From contig NC_013665.1 of the NCBI RefSeq assembly GCF_000011005.1, forward strand, positions 186,001 to 250,000: DNA of 64,000 nt. Reading direction: 5' to 3'. Shown here piece after piece: positions 10,612-19,431 of the stretch; position 1 is the stretch's first letter, and each line of letters opens with the position of its first letter. Position numbers and translations under genes: made by a program. The DNA is from Methanocella paludicola SANAE. GTDB lineage: Archaea; Halobacteriota; Methanocellia; Methanocellales; Methanocellaceae. The notes under the pieces were generated by a model that was not told the DNA's origin, did not search any database, and saw nothing but the letters and a program-made list of their open reading frames with translations.

Positions 10612-11678
10612 TACCATACACCTGCCTTCTTCACGACGGCGTCGAAGAACCAGTTCGTGTCCCGTGGCCCGGGGCTCGCTTCGGGATGGTACTGGACGCT
10701 CATGATGCGCATCTTATCATTTTTCATTCCCTCGACGGTGCCGTCGTTGGCGTTGGTCTGGGTCATCGTCAGGCCCGTGCCCTCGATGGTGTTCGGGTCG
10801 ACCGCGTAGCCGTGGTTCTGGCTGGTGATGTAGACCTTCTTGTCGATGAGGTCGATGACCGGCTGGTTGGCGCCCCGGTGGCCGAATTTGAGCTTGTACG
10901 TGCTGGCGCCCATGGCCAGCCCGATGATCTGGTGCCCGAGGCAGATGCCGAACACGGGGAGCTGGCCCGCGGCCTGCCTGGCGACGGCGATGCCGTTCTT
11001 CGCGTCCTGCGGGTCGCCGGGGCCGTTGGAGAAGAGTATGGCGTCGGGCTTGTAGTCCTGTATCGCCTGGTAGGACGTGCTCGACGGCACGACCACGACG
11101 TCCGCGTTCCTGCGGGCGAGGCTGTTGATGATGTTCCTCTTGGCGCCGAAGTCCATGACGACGATGCGGGGCCCTGTGCCCTTGACCTCGTAGGGCTGCC
11201 TGCACGTGACCTTCTCGACGAGCGTCGGGTCGGGTTTGGAATTCTTCGCCAGCTCGACGGCCTTCTCCCCGTCGTCGCTTCCCACGATGAGCGCCGACCT
11301 CATCGTCCCGTAAGTCCGGGTCTTGATGGTGAGCATGCGCGTGTCGACCTCGGCGATGCCCGAGACCTTCTCGTCCGTCAGGAAGGCATCCAGGGACCTC
11401 CTGAACCGGGGGTGAGACGGGTGAACGCATTTCTCCCGGATAACGAGGGCTTCGGCCTTGATGCCGTCCGACTGAAAGTTGGCGTCGTTGACGCCGTAAT
11501 TGCCTATCAAAGGATAAGTGAAAAGAAGTATCTGGCCCTTGTATGAGGGATCAGTGAGCGCCTCCTCGTAGCCCGTGTACGGAGTCGCAAAAACCAGTTC
11601 GCCGAGGGTCGTGCCTTCGCGGCCGAACCCTTCCCCGAGCACGCAGGTGCCGTCTTCCAACCCTAATACTGCCTTCAT
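10611..11678 (-). CDS. carA: Carbamoyl-phosphate synthase, small (glutaminase) subunit
   Basis: Hydrolyses glutamine and channels ammonia to CarB. The 355-residue protein has the CarA-specific N-terminal domain (VLGLEDGTCVLGEGFG, FTYPLIGNYGVND) followed by a class I glutamine amidotransferase domain from about residue 170. Catalytic features are the nucleophile elbow FGICLGHQI (Cys near residue 245) and the His-Glu pair in QYHPEASPGP near the end. ATG 11678 is the clear start. An AT-rich TATA-like element lies about 35-45 bp upstream (near 11716-11724), so the carAB promoter is probably here. No attenuator or operator was recognised. Confidence 0.97.
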
Positions 11679-11923
11679 GATTCTCGATACCTGTGCTACA
11701 TATCCGCATTTTAGTTATATATTTTGCGATACTTGCGGATATTAAAATCCGGCCGCCCATCAGCCGGTTTGTTTTTTTCCGCCGCGCATATCGGACGCGT
11801 TTTTTTACCCGGGCGGCATAAAAACATTGTGGCGAGCCAGGCACGAAAGTAGAGGCCTGCCCAAAAAACGATAAATAGCCGGCATTTCATAGACTAATAT
11901 GCAGAGCAATGGAGAACAATCGT

Positions 11924-12847
11924 ATGATATTTGCCACTCTTAAGGAGGTCCTGGAAGCTGCCAGGGCCGGTAAGTATGCCGTCGGTGCGTTCAACATCAA
12001 CGACATGGAGATCGCCAAGGCCATCGGCGGGGCCGCAAAGGAAGAAAAGTCGCCCGTCATACTGGCGGTATCGCCGAGCGCCATCAAGTACGCCGGCATC
12101 GAGTACATTTATGAGATCGCCCGCGTGACGGCCGATAAGTCCGGCGTCCCCACGGTGCTGCACTTAGACCACGGCACGACGTTTAACGACTGCGTCCAGT
12201 GCATCCGGCACGGCTGGTCGTCCGTCATGTTCGACGGCTCGAAGCTGCCGCTGGAGGAGAACATCAAGCAGACCGCCGACATCGTGCGGATCGCGCATGC
12301 GGCGGGCGTGTCCGTAGAGGCCGAGCTCGGTAAATTAGCGGGCGTGGAGGGCCACGTCTCAGTGGCGGAGAAGGACGCCATCTTCACGAACCCGGACGAG
12401 GCGAAGATGTTCGTGGAAAGGACTGGGGTGGACGCCCTCGCAGTGGCCATCGGCACCTCGCACGGCGCGTATAAATTTAAAGGCGAGGCCACCCTGGACT
12501 TCCCGAGGCTGGAGAAGATCGAGAAGCTCGTGAACATACCCATCGTGCTGCACGGCGCATCGGGCGTGCCGAAGGACGTGCTGGACAAGGCCGCGAAGTA
12601 TGGCGCCAAGCTGCCTGGAGCGGCGGGGGTCCCGAACGATGCCATCAAGCAGGCCATCAGCCTGGGCGTGGCCAAGATCAACATCGACACCGACATCCGG
12701 CTGGCGCTTACGGCGGCCATCCGCCAGGTGCTCGCCGAGCATCCCGAGGAGTTCGACCCGCGCAAGATCTTCGGCCCGGCAGAGGACGCCATGAAAGCCG
12801 TGGCGAAGGGCAAGATGCAGCTTTTCGGAAGCTCGGGGAAGGCGTAG
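11924..12847 (+). CDS. fba: Class II fructose-bisphosphate aldolase
   Basis: Interconverts fructose 1,6-bisphosphate with dihydroxyacetone phosphate and glyceraldehyde 3-phosphate using zinc. The 307-residue protein shows the class II pattern: YAVGAFNINDMEI at the N-terminus, zinc-ligand segments LHLDHGTTF and VEAELG, the GTSHGAYKF block, VLHGASGVP, and INIDTDIRLA near the C-terminus. An ATG at 11909 is in frame, but GGAG at 11911-11914 sits nine bases before ATG 11924, which is therefore chosen. It is followed after two bases by a phosphofructokinase, so the pair encodes successive hexose-phosphate steps. Class II aldolase is the bacterial type; many archaea use other aldolases or the bifunctional FBP aldolase/phosphatase. 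Confidence 0.93.
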   Translation: MIFATLKEVLEAARAGKYAVGAFNINDMEIAKAIGGAAKEEKSPVILAVSPSAIKYAGIEYIYEIARVTADKSGVPTVLHLDHGTTFNDCVQCIRHGWSSVMFDGSKLPLEENIKQTADIVRIAHAAGVSVEAELGKLAGVEGHVSVAEKDAIFTNPDEAKMFVERTGVDALAVAIGTSHGAYKFKGEATLDFPRLEKIEKLVNIPIVLHGASGVPKDVLDKAAKYGAKLPGAAGVPNDAIKQAISLGVAKINIDTDIRLALTAAIRQVLAEHPEEFDPRKIFGPAEDAMKAVAKGKMQLFGSSGKA

Positions 12848-12849
12848 GT

Positions 12850-13887
12850 ATGGCGGACATAAAGAAGATCGGGATCTTAACGGGCGGGGGCGACTGCCCC
12901 GGCCTGAACGCCGTCATCCGGGCGGTCGTCTTCAAGGCGGGCGAGTACGGCTGGCAGGTGCTGGGCGTGAAGTACGGCTGGAAGGGCATGCTGAACGCCG
13001 ATGCGATACCTCTCACGAGAAATGACGTAAAGGACATCCTGCCCCTCGGCGGCACGATCCTGAAGACGTCGAGGACCAACCCGTACAAGGTCGAGGGCGG
13101 CGAGGCGAAGGTGCTGGAGAACGCGAAGAAGATGGGCATCGACTGCCTTGTCGCAGTGGGAGGCGAGGATACCCTGGGCGTGGCCAATAAGCTCACGAAG
13201 GCGGGGCTTCGGTGCGTCGGCGTTCCCAAGACCATCGACAACGACCTGGGGGCGACCGACTACACGTTCGGGTACCAGACCGCGGTCCAGATCGCGAGCG
13301 ATGCCATGGACCGGCTGCACACCACGGCGAAGAGCCACGACAGAGTGCTCGTCTGCGAGGTCATGGGCCGGCACGCCGGCTGGATGACCGTGGACGCGGG
13401 CATGTCGGCCAGCGCCCACTGGATATACACGCCTGAGGCGAAGGGCAGCGTCGAAGACTGCTGCAAGATGCTCAAGGAGCGATACGCGAGGGGGGACAAG
13501 TACGGCATCGTCGCCGTGGCCGAGGGCGCCGAGTTCAGCGACCTGGACGTCAAGGCGGCTTCCCAGACCACCGACTCGTTCGGGCACGTGAAGCTCGGGG
13601 GCGTGGCGGAGACCCTGGCGAAGGAGATCGAGAAGCGCACGGGCCTCGAGACCCGGCACGTGGTGCTGGGCCACACTCAGAGGGGCGGTTCGCCTCTGGC
13701 CTATGACCGTATCCTTGGAACGAGGCTCGGCAACAAGGCCGCCGAGATGATCAAGAACGGGCAGTTCGCCATGATGGCGAGCCTGCGGGGCGAGAACGTC
13801 GAGGCGGTGCCCATCGAGGAGGCCGTCAAGACGCTGAAGACCGTGCCGCCGCAGTATTACGATGTCGCTAAGACCTTTTTCGGGTGA
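12850..13887 (+). CDS. 6-phosphofructokinase, PfkA family, likely pyrophosphate-dependent
   Basis: Phosphorylates fructose 6-phosphate to the 1,6-bisphosphate. The 345-residue protein is PfkA-like: GILTGGGDCPGLN at residues 8-20, GGEDTLG at 104-110, PKTIDND at 126-132 (catalytic Asp130), MGRHAGW, and GHTQRGGSP near 275. In the ATP enzymes the corresponding positions read GGDGS and PGTIDND. Asp in place of the second-motif Gly and Lys before TIDND are the substitutions that mark pyrophosphate-using enzymes, so PPi is the probable donor (inference from family knowledge). The start ATG is two bases after the aldolase stop. With the reversible aldolase it could serve both glycolysis and gluconeogenesis. 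Methanosarcinales more often use ADP-dependent kinases, so transfer from bacteria is plausible. Confidence 0.88.
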   Translation: MADIKKIGILTGGGDCPGLNAVIRAVVFKAGEYGWQVLGVKYGWKGMLNADAIPLTRNDVKDILPLGGTILKTSRTNPYKVEGGEAKVLENAKKMGIDCLVAVGGEDTLGVANKLTKAGLRCVGVPKTIDNDLGATDYTFGYQTAVQIASDAMDRLHTTAKSHDRVLVCEVMGRHAGWMTVDAGMSASAHWIYTPEAKGSVEDCCKMLKERYARGDKYGIVAVAEGAEFSDLDVKAASQTTDSFGHVKLGGVAETLAKEIEKRTGLETRHVVLGHTQRGGSPLAYDRILGTRLGNKAAEMIKNGQFAMMASLRGENVEAVPIEEAVKTLKTVPPQYYDVAKTFFG

Positions 13888-13934
13888 TGCTCTGGAGGGC
13901 ATCCCCTTAATCTTTTTGCTCAATATTTTTCCCC

Positions 13935-14252
13935 GTTATGCCGTCTTTGAGTGTACTTAACCACAGAGGCCCGGAGCGCACAGGAGTTTCACAGAGTTCT
14001 TTTTAATAATTTGAGGCACGGAGGCCACGGAGCTCGGTTTATTGGCTTATCTGGGGCACAGAGATTATTGAGGCTCGGTTGACCAATAAACAATTACTGG
14101 TTTATACTCAGCAGTGACTCTAACAATTCTGTGCCCCAGGAAAGTATAAACCCGTTCTCCGTGCACTCTGAGCCTCCATCTTTTAAAAAAACTCTGTGTA
14201 ACTCTGCGTTCTCCGTGTCCCTGTGGTTAAGGACACTCCAAGACGGCATAAC
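13935..14252. repeat. Palindromic repeat element, copy A1 (318 bp)
   Basis: The ends are perfect inverted repeats, GTTATGCCGTC (13935-13945) and GACGGCATAAC (14242-14252). Inside, ACTTAACCACAGAGG mirrors CCCTGTGGTTAAGGA, and CACAGAG-like words recur at short intervals on both arms. Long segments (for example CTCGGTTTATTGGCTTA and GGGGCACAGAG) recur in the copy at 18128-19728. It fills the gap between the phosphofructokinase and the beta-propeller gene. Confidence 0.85.
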
Positions 14253-14307
14253 TGGCAAACCATGCTCTAAATAACATTTATCTATAATTAGCCCGATTTT
14301 TTACTGA

Positions 14308-15438
14308 ATGCTCCCGCAGAGACTGACGGCACTCGCCATTATATCCTTATTCATAATGATGCTCATACCCGTGGCCCTGGCCCAGAGCTCCCTCACGGTC
14401 GAGGAGTACAAGTACCCCAACGGCACGACGGTGGACGCGATGTGCGTGGACAGCCGGGGCAACGTGTGGCTCGCCCAGAGCTCGCCGGCTACGCTGTACA
14501 GGGTCGACCCTTCCGCGGGCACTTTCGATAAGTATGTGATACCCACGAGCTCCGACACCCTGTTCAGGGGCATGAGCGCCGAGGGGAGCTCGTACATATG
14601 GATGGCCGACGAGGGCGGGCAGCAGATCATCGGGTACGACGTGGGCAAGAACAAGTTCTACAACTTCACTTTCCCCCTGGACCTCAACCCGACGGACGTC
14701 ATCGCGCAGGACAACTACCTGTGGGTGGCCTGCAACATGGAGCTCGGCCGGATCAACATGGACACGAACGAGATGAAGGACTACTACGTCGACAGGTACG
14801 ACGCTTCGCTGGCGGACCTCGCCATGGACAGAATGGGCAACGTCTGGTTCGTGGAATACTCGTCGGGAAAGGTCGGCGGGTACTCCCGGATGGACGACCA
14901 GGTGCACATATTCCCGATACCCACTGCCGACTCGAAGCCCACGTGCCTCGGCATCGACTCCCAGGGCCGGCTCTGGTTCCTTGAGAGCGCGTCCAGCAAG
15001 CTCGGCATGTTCGACACGAACCTTAACACCTTCAAGGAGATTGACCTCCCGCAGCTCGACGGGGCGCAGGTATACGCAAAGCGCCTGGCCGTGGACTCGG
15101 ACGATAACGTCTGGCTCACGGATACGGCCAACGGCCGCGTCATTAAATATTATACGGCGAAGGACGCGTTCGTGCCCATAAGCCTGAACGGCACGAAGAG
15201 CTATCCCACGCTCATCGAGGCCGACGGCAACACGATATGGGCCGTCGAGAGCGGCGCCTCGTCGCTGGCGAAGATCAGGGCCGACCCGCTGTACGGCCTG
15301 GACGCGACCCCCACGCCCACGGCGACTCCGTCGCCGACACCGAGCGCCACCCCGACCCCGAAGCCAACGCCCGGGTTCGAAGTCATTGCTGCGCTCTGCG
15401 CGGTATGCATTGTGGCGAGAAAATTTAACAAAAATTAG
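14308..15438 (+). CDS. Secreted beta-propeller (Vgb/SMP-30-like) protein with PGF-CTERM anchor
   Basis: The 376-residue protein is exported and then tethered. An N-terminal signal peptide (LTALAIISLFIMMLIPVALAQ) is followed by about six repeats of the kind VDSRGNVWLAQSS, MDRMGNVWFVEYSSGKVG and IDSQGRLWFLESASSKLG, typical of the virginiamycin B lyase/NHL-type propeller. A Thr-Pro-rich linker (about residues 330-355) leads to PGFE plus a hydrophobic helix and basic tail, the PGF-CTERM signal cut by archaeosortase A in euryarchaea. No catalytic role can be assigned; it is probably a cell-surface binding or structural protein. Its stop overlaps that of the convergent taw2 gene by four bases. Confidence 0.8.
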   Translation: MLPQRLTALAIISLFIMMLIPVALAQSSLTVEEYKYPNGTTVDAMCVDSRGNVWLAQSSPATLYRVDPSAGTFDKYVIPTSSDTLFRGMSAEGSSYIWMADEGGQQIIGYDVGKNKFYNFTFPLDLNPTDVIAQDNYLWVACNMELGRINMDTNEMKDYYVDRYDASLADLAMDRMGNVWFVEYSSGKVGGYSRMDDQVHIFPIPTADSKPTCLGIDSQGRLWFLESASSKLGMFDTNLNTFKEIDLPQLDGAQVYAKRLAVDSDDNVWLTDTANGRVIKYYTAKDAFVPISLNGTKSYPTLIEADGNTIWAVESGASSLAKIRADPLYGLDATPTPTATPSPTPSATPTPKPTPGFEVIAALCAVCIVARKFNKN

Positions 15439-16283
15439 CTGATGCGGGCGTCCACGACGACGTGCCACACGCCCGGCGAGTACTTCTTTACTTTTATCTT
15501 CTCTAATATCTCGGCCTTCCGGCCCTGCTCCTTCGCCGCGTCCTTAATATTCTGTACGGGCCTGTCGAACACGAGCTTATCCGGCGTGGTCTCGTGGTAG
15601 TGCAGTATGCCCCCCCGCTTCAGCGCCCGGATGCCCCAGGGCAGGTACTCCTGCGTTGTCCCCACGTATCCCATGATGGCACGGTCAGCCCACCCTTCGG
15701 GCGCCTTCTCGCGGCAATCCCCCAAAACGGGCTCGACGATGTCCTCCACATGGTTCAGGCGCACGTTCTCGCAGAGATAGCCGTAAGACTCCGGGTTCAG
15801 CTCGATGGCCAGGATCTTCCCGGGCCTGGCGTGGACGGCCATCGGTAAACTAAAGTACCCGATGCCGGCGAACATGTCCACGACCCTCTCGCCCTTGCCA
15901 ACGGTGCCCATCCGCCGCCGCTCGTAGAAATTACCCTGGGAGAACATGATCTTCGCCACGTCCAGCTTGTAGACCACGTAGTTCTCCTTGTGCAGGGTCT
16001 CCGTGCCGTCGCCTGAAATTCGCTCGAACACCGGCTGCCGGTACTCGCCGGCGATGCGGTGGGTCTCCATCACGGTCCTGCACCGGGGATAGAGCGTTAA
16101 TAGCGCCTCTGCTATGAGCGCCTTCTTCGTCTGGAGTACCGGAGGAATATGGATAAGCAAAACCTCCCCGATGATCTGCCATCCCCGGGGAAGTACGGCT
16201 AGTTCTTCTGGCGTCAAACGGTCCTTTAAAAGAGTTGCGAGGGGGTCCGCAGGCACGGGGATGCCTCTCTGCTTATTGAACAT
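15435..16283 (-). CDS. tRNA(Phe) wyosine-pathway aminocarboxypropyltransferase Taw2/Tyw2 (Trm5-like)
   Basis: Transfers the 3-amino-3-carboxypropyl group of S-adenosylmethionine to 4-demethylwyosine at position 37 of tRNA-Phe. The fold is that of Trm5: an N-terminal region (GWQIIGEVLLIHIPP), the segment MFSQGNFYERRRM, and a Rossmann methyltransferase core with VDMFAGIGYFSLP and AIELNPESYGYLCEN. Trm5 methylases carry an N-(L/P)-P motif in the later loop; here it reads MGYVGTTQEYLP, the Tyw2-type version, which favours Taw2. ATG 16283 is chosen; a GTG at 16304, overlapping the nmd3 end, is the alternative. It follows nmd3 directly, so the operon joins tRNA modification to ribosome-related functions. 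Confidence 0.82.
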   Translation of the reverse strand: MFNKQRGIPVPADPLATLLKDRLTPEELAVLPRGWQIIGEVLLIHIPPVLQTKKALIAEALLTLYPRCRTVMETHRIAGEYRQPVFERISGDGTETLHKENYVVYKLDVAKIMFSQGNFYERRRMGTVGKGERVVDMFAGIGYFSLPMAVHARPGKILAIELNPESYGYLCENVRLNHVEDIVEPVLGDCREKAPEGWADRAIMGYVGTTQEYLPWGIRALKRGGILHYHETTPDKLVFDRPVQNIKDAAKEQGRKAEILEKIKVKKYSPGVWHVVVDARIS

Positions 16284-16290
16284 CTTCGAG

Positions 16291-17367
16291 TTATTCTTCC
16301 CCACGGCCGCCCCCCGGCAGCAGGAACACGCCTTCCCTGGTCTTGATGACCTGGACGTCCTCGCCCGGCTTCTTGTTCAGGAACGCGGGCTTCCTGATGG
16401 TGAGCGGGACATAGCTCTCGGGATCCAGTATCTGGATCGAGTTACCGTCCTCGGACACCAGCACGGTGGACGTGCCCTCTCTTGCGCTGGCGGCCTTCGG
16501 GGGCTCCTCCTCCGCCTCGATGGACGTGGAGAAGCCGGTGGCCAGGTCCGTGCCGGAGATGCGCCGCCCGACCTTCTCGACCAGCACTAAGCTGTTATGC
16601 ATGCGCACGATGTCGCCCGGAACGATGCCCGGCAGCCTCACGGCGAACGTGACACGATAAAGGCCTTTGCCCTCCTTCTCGCCCACCAGCTTCGGCGACT
16701 CGATGATGGTGCCCCCCATCTCGTTCACGATGGCCCGGGAGATCTGCCTGGCCGCGGTGGTCGAGCCCATATACAGGTCCGTGCCCTCGGGAAGCTCCAT
16801 GACGTCCGAGACGAATGCAAGCCTGTCGCCCGCCTTCTCCGCCCTGACCATGTTATCGTCCGCGATCTTCATGCACCGGGCAAGCTCCTTCTTGGTGGGC
16901 AGCCGACCGCTGGCCCGTACCTGGATGATGGCCTCGTAATATCCGCCCGCGATGCGGGAGCATATATCGCAGGTCTCCTTCCGGATGCGCACCTCGACCT
17001 CCGCCTCCGTCTTCACGGGCCTTCCCTCGATGGTCCCATCCACGCTGACCCGGGCCTTTAATATGTTAGGATTAATGAAATCAGAGGTTACCAGTATCGC
17101 GGGGTCACGAACCTCCTTATTGACCTTGATGGCCAGCCGGATGTCCTTGCTGGCGGCCTTCTTCGCCAGCTCCTCATACGTCTTCAGCTTCGTCAAGACC
17201 CAGCGCTCTCCCGCCTTGTAAGCGGGGCACTTGGCGCAGATGACGGCCTCCATGACCTGGGGCACCTCGAAGACGACGTACTTATCGGCGAAGCACGCCT
17301 CGCATAGCCCCTCGTGCTGCGTCTCCTTGCCGCAGCGGGGACAGAATAAACTGGAAGTTGTGACCAT
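16291..17367 (-). CDS. NMD3-family ribosomal export/assembly protein homologue
   Basis: Archaeal homologue of eukaryotic NMD3, the adaptor bound to the large ribosomal subunit during late maturation. The 358-residue protein begins with zinc-binding cysteine pairs (LFCPRCG and LCEACF, then ICAKCPAYK) and has a second cysteine pair in ETCDICSR, followed by the conserved central region (GGYYEAIIQVRASGRLPT, DLYMGSTTAARQI). A C-terminal OB-like segment (LPGIVPGDIVRMHNSLVLVEKV) completes it. The start is the ATG at 17367. The end is contiguous with taw2. In archaea without a nucleus the role is presumably in 50S biogenesis or translation initiation (inference). Confidence 0.92.
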   Translation of the reverse strand: MVTTSSLFCPRCGKETQHEGLCEACFADKYVVFEVPQVMEAVICAKCPAYKAGERWVLTKLKTYEELAKKAASKDIRLAIKVNKEVRDPAILVTSDFINPNILKARVSVDGTIEGRPVKTEAEVEVRIRKETCDICSRIAGGYYEAIIQVRASGRLPTKKELARCMKIADDNMVRAEKAGDRLAFVSDVMELPEGTDLYMGSTTAARQISRAIVNEMGGTIIESPKLVGEKEGKGLYRVTFAVRLPGIVPGDIVRMHNSLVLVEKVGRRISGTDLATGFSTSIEAEEEPPKAASAREGTSTVLVSEDGNSIQILDPESYVPLTIRKPAFLNKKPGEDVQVIKTREGVFLLPGGGRGEE

Positions 17368-17448
17368 GACAAACTAAAAGAGTCTATTTTAATACAAATA
17401 TGTGATGGCTGTCGCTGCCGGCAACGCAGACGACCGCCATACCGACGC

Positions 17449-18027
17449 TTAGAAGAGCATCAGGAAGCTTTCACAGGTCTCGGGGCCCGCGCCCTTCAGG
17501 CAGTACTCGCCCTCGATAAATGACAGCTTGAGCTTATCCTTACCCTCAGACTTGAGTGACCGGTCGATGAACGCCCTTACCGAGTTATAGCCGGACGCGA
17601 TGTCGACGAAGACCCGGGCATTGTCCCGTATGGCCGCCAGCAGGGGCTTCAGCGCCGCCGAGTCCGCCTTCGAGATGCCCTCGGCGATCTCGTCGATATC
17701 CTCGTCTCCGAGGAACGACACCATGTAAATATCGTAATCGAACAGCTGTTTCTTAATTTCTGGGAGCAGTGCTGCCGCCGCGGCCTCGCTTAGCAGGACC
17801 GCCTCGGAGAGCGACTCGAACAGCTCGTCGTTGTACACCATCTCGCCCACTTTCCGCGCCTCGACCGCTTTCGCAGGGGTGCTCGTTTTCTTTGCCGTTT
17901 TCGCCTTCACAACAGTTGTCTTTGGCTTCGCCTTAGGCTTTGAAGCCGTAGCCTTTTTTGCAGGCGCCTTCGGCTTCGCCGCCGCTTTCTTCGGGGCAGC
18001 CTTGGGCTTCTTGCTCGCCGTTACCAT
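17449..18027 (-). CDS. Protein with histone H1-like Lys/Ala/Pro tail, function unknown
   Basis: The first ~58 of 192 residues are almost only Lys, Ala, Pro, Thr and Val (SKKPKAAPKKAAAKPKAP and similar), like the basic tails of histone H1 and bacterial Hc1/AlgP-type proteins. The rest (about 62-192) is an acidic folded domain with helices (LFESLSEAVLLSEAAAAALL) and an alpha/beta segment (IYMVSFLGDEDIDEIAEGI). I do not recognise the domain. The natural guess is a nucleic-acid-associated protein whose tail binds DNA or RNA. It lies 81 bp upstream of nmd3 on the same strand, so cotranscription is possible, and next to palindromic repeat copy A2. Confidence 0.65.
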   Translation of the reverse strand: MVTASKKPKAAPKKAAAKPKAPAKKATASKPKAKPKTTVVKAKTAKKTSTPAKAVEARKVGEMVYNDELFESLSEAVLLSEAAAAALLPEIKKQLFDYDIYMVSFLGDEDIDEIAEGISKADSAALKPLLAAIRDNARVFVDIASGYNSVRAFIDRSLKSEGKDKLKLSFIEGEYCLKGAGPETCESFLMLF

Positions 18028-18256
18028 AGGACCATCTCCCTGGAATATTAATTATTGAATTTGGAGGTATTCCTATTTAACTCTTAGTCTCTCCACAGCC
18101 CATTTTTAATTAACTTCGGGTCTGCCCGTTATGCCGTCTGGGCGTGTCCTTAACCACAGAGGCGCAGAGCGCACGGAGTTACACAGAGATTTTTTTTTAA
18201 AAGTTTAAGGCTCAGAGAACACAGAGTGGAGTGCTTCCATAAAAGTAGACAGTTAG

Positions 18257-19120
18257 TTAAGGCACAATGTTCGTATTTAATGTTTTCTCGTATTCGATTG
18301 GTGATTGGTATCCTATTGACGAGTGTAATCGTTTTTGGTTGTACACTTCGTCGATGAACCGTTCGATGTTCTCCATTGCGTCCTTGAACGTCTCGTACTC
18401 GTTCAGGTATACCTCCTCGTACTTCAGGGTCTTCATGAAGCTCTCGGCGAACGCGTTATCATACGGATTGCCACGCCGGCTCATGCTAACCCGGATACCG
18501 TGCTCAAGGAGGCATTCAACGTACTCCTTAGAGGCGTACTGGACTCCCTGATCGCTATGATGAACCAGGCCGCCTAACTCCGTCCTCCTGGTCTCCAGTG
18601 CATTATGCAATGCTCCCAGCGTCAGCCTCGTATCGATACTGTGGCTGAGCTGCCAGCCAACGCACCGTCTGCTGTACACGTCTATCACTACGGCCAGGTA
18701 CACGAACTCCCTGGACAACTGGATGTACGTGATGTCGGCCACCCACAACTGGTTAATACCTGAAACCCTCATGCCCCCGGCCAGGTTCTCGTACACTGGT
18801 TTATCGTGATTCGAGTCAGTGGTGCATACCCGGTACCGTCTTCTCACACACAACAGGTTGTACTGTCTCATCAGCATGTACACCTTTTTCCTACTAACAA
18901 TGAACCCACGGTTGCCCAACTCCACCCAGGCTCGCCTATACCCATACCTCGGATAGTCGAGAGCTATCCGCTGGATCTCTTCAGTGATCAACAAATCAGA
19001 CTCCGTGGGCTGTATCATGTTTCGAGTATGCAACCACCTGTAATACCCGCTCCTGCTGACCCCCATCAATTCCACAGCCCTCGATACCGGAAGACTGCCA
19101 CGGCACTCCAGTATGCTCAT
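18257..19120 (-). CDS. IS3-family transposase OrfB (DDE integrase domain)
   Basis: The catalytic subunit of the insertion sequence, 287 residues. An N-terminal HTH_21-like segment (SRAVELMGVSRSGYYRWLH) precedes a retroviral-integrase-type core with the DDE triad: Asp in WVADITYIQL, Asp in VHHSDQGVQYAS and Glu in DNAFAESFMKTLK, followed by the characteristic YNQKRLHSSIGYQSP ending. ATG 19120 overlaps the OrfA stop (ATGA), so translation is probably by coupling or frameshifting. No stop or deletion is visible, so the element may still be active. Confidence 0.93.
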   Translation of the reverse strand: MSILECRGSLPVSRAVELMGVSRSGYYRWLHTRNMIQPTESDLLITEEIQRIALDYPRYGYRRAWVELGNRGFIVSRKKVYMLMRQYNLLCVRRRYRVCTTDSNHDKPVYENLAGGMRVSGINQLWVADITYIQLSREFVYLAVVIDVYSRRCVGWQLSHSIDTRLTLGALHNALETRRTELGGLVHHSDQGVQYASKEYVECLLEHGIRVSMSRRGNPYDNAFAESFMKTLKYEEVYLNEYETFKDAMENIERFIDEVYNQKRLHSSIGYQSPIEYEKTLNTNIVP

Positions 19121-19431
19121 ATACGATCCCTCCCTCGATCTTCCTCCCGTTTCTTCATGTTGGCCAACGCTCTTTTTAAAAAATCGTTCTCCGCATACAA
19201 CTGGCCCACAAGCCTCTCCAACTCCCTCGTACGATTCTCATCCACGCGAGCCTTACCCTTACCCTGAAACGCGTCAGGATTCTCCTCATGCTCCCTCTTC
19301 CACCTGGCAACAAGAAACCGAGTGAGATCGTACTCCCTGCACACCTCTGCCACGCTCTTACCGCCTTTAAGCTCCCGCAACACCTGAAGCTTGAACTCCC
19401 GCGAAAACCTCCGCCGCTCAACTCTTCCCAT
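19117..19431 (-). CDS. IS3-family transposase OrfA (helix-turn-helix)
   Basis: DNA-binding first protein of the insertion sequence, 104 residues from ATG 19431. GAGGT lies nine bases upstream of this start; an ATG at 19446 is in frame but overlaps that ribosome-binding site. A helix-turn-helix occupies about residues 10-45 (FSREFKLQVLRELKGGKSV, then EVCREYDLTRFLVARWKRE). A leucine-zipper-like coiled coil follows (NRTRELERLVGQLYAENDF), as usual for OrfA. The stop overlaps the orfB start by four bases. In the IS3 family OrfA and OrfB also form a fusion transposase by -1 frameshifting; the A-run after the coiled-coil region (around 19175-19180) is a possible slip site, though none was proven. 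Confidence 0.92.
   Translation of the reverse strand: MGRVERRRFSREFKLQVLRELKGGKSVAEVCREYDLTRFLVARWKREHEENPDAFQGKGKARVDENRTRELERLVGQLYAENDFLKRALANMKKREEDRGRDRI

Noticed and set aside
15435-16283. Trm5 tRNA (guanine-37-N1) methyltransferase
   Set aside because: The motif after the SAM site reads MGYVGTTQEYLP rather than the Asn-Leu/Pro-Pro form of Trm5; Taw2/Tyw2 fits better, though both share the fold.
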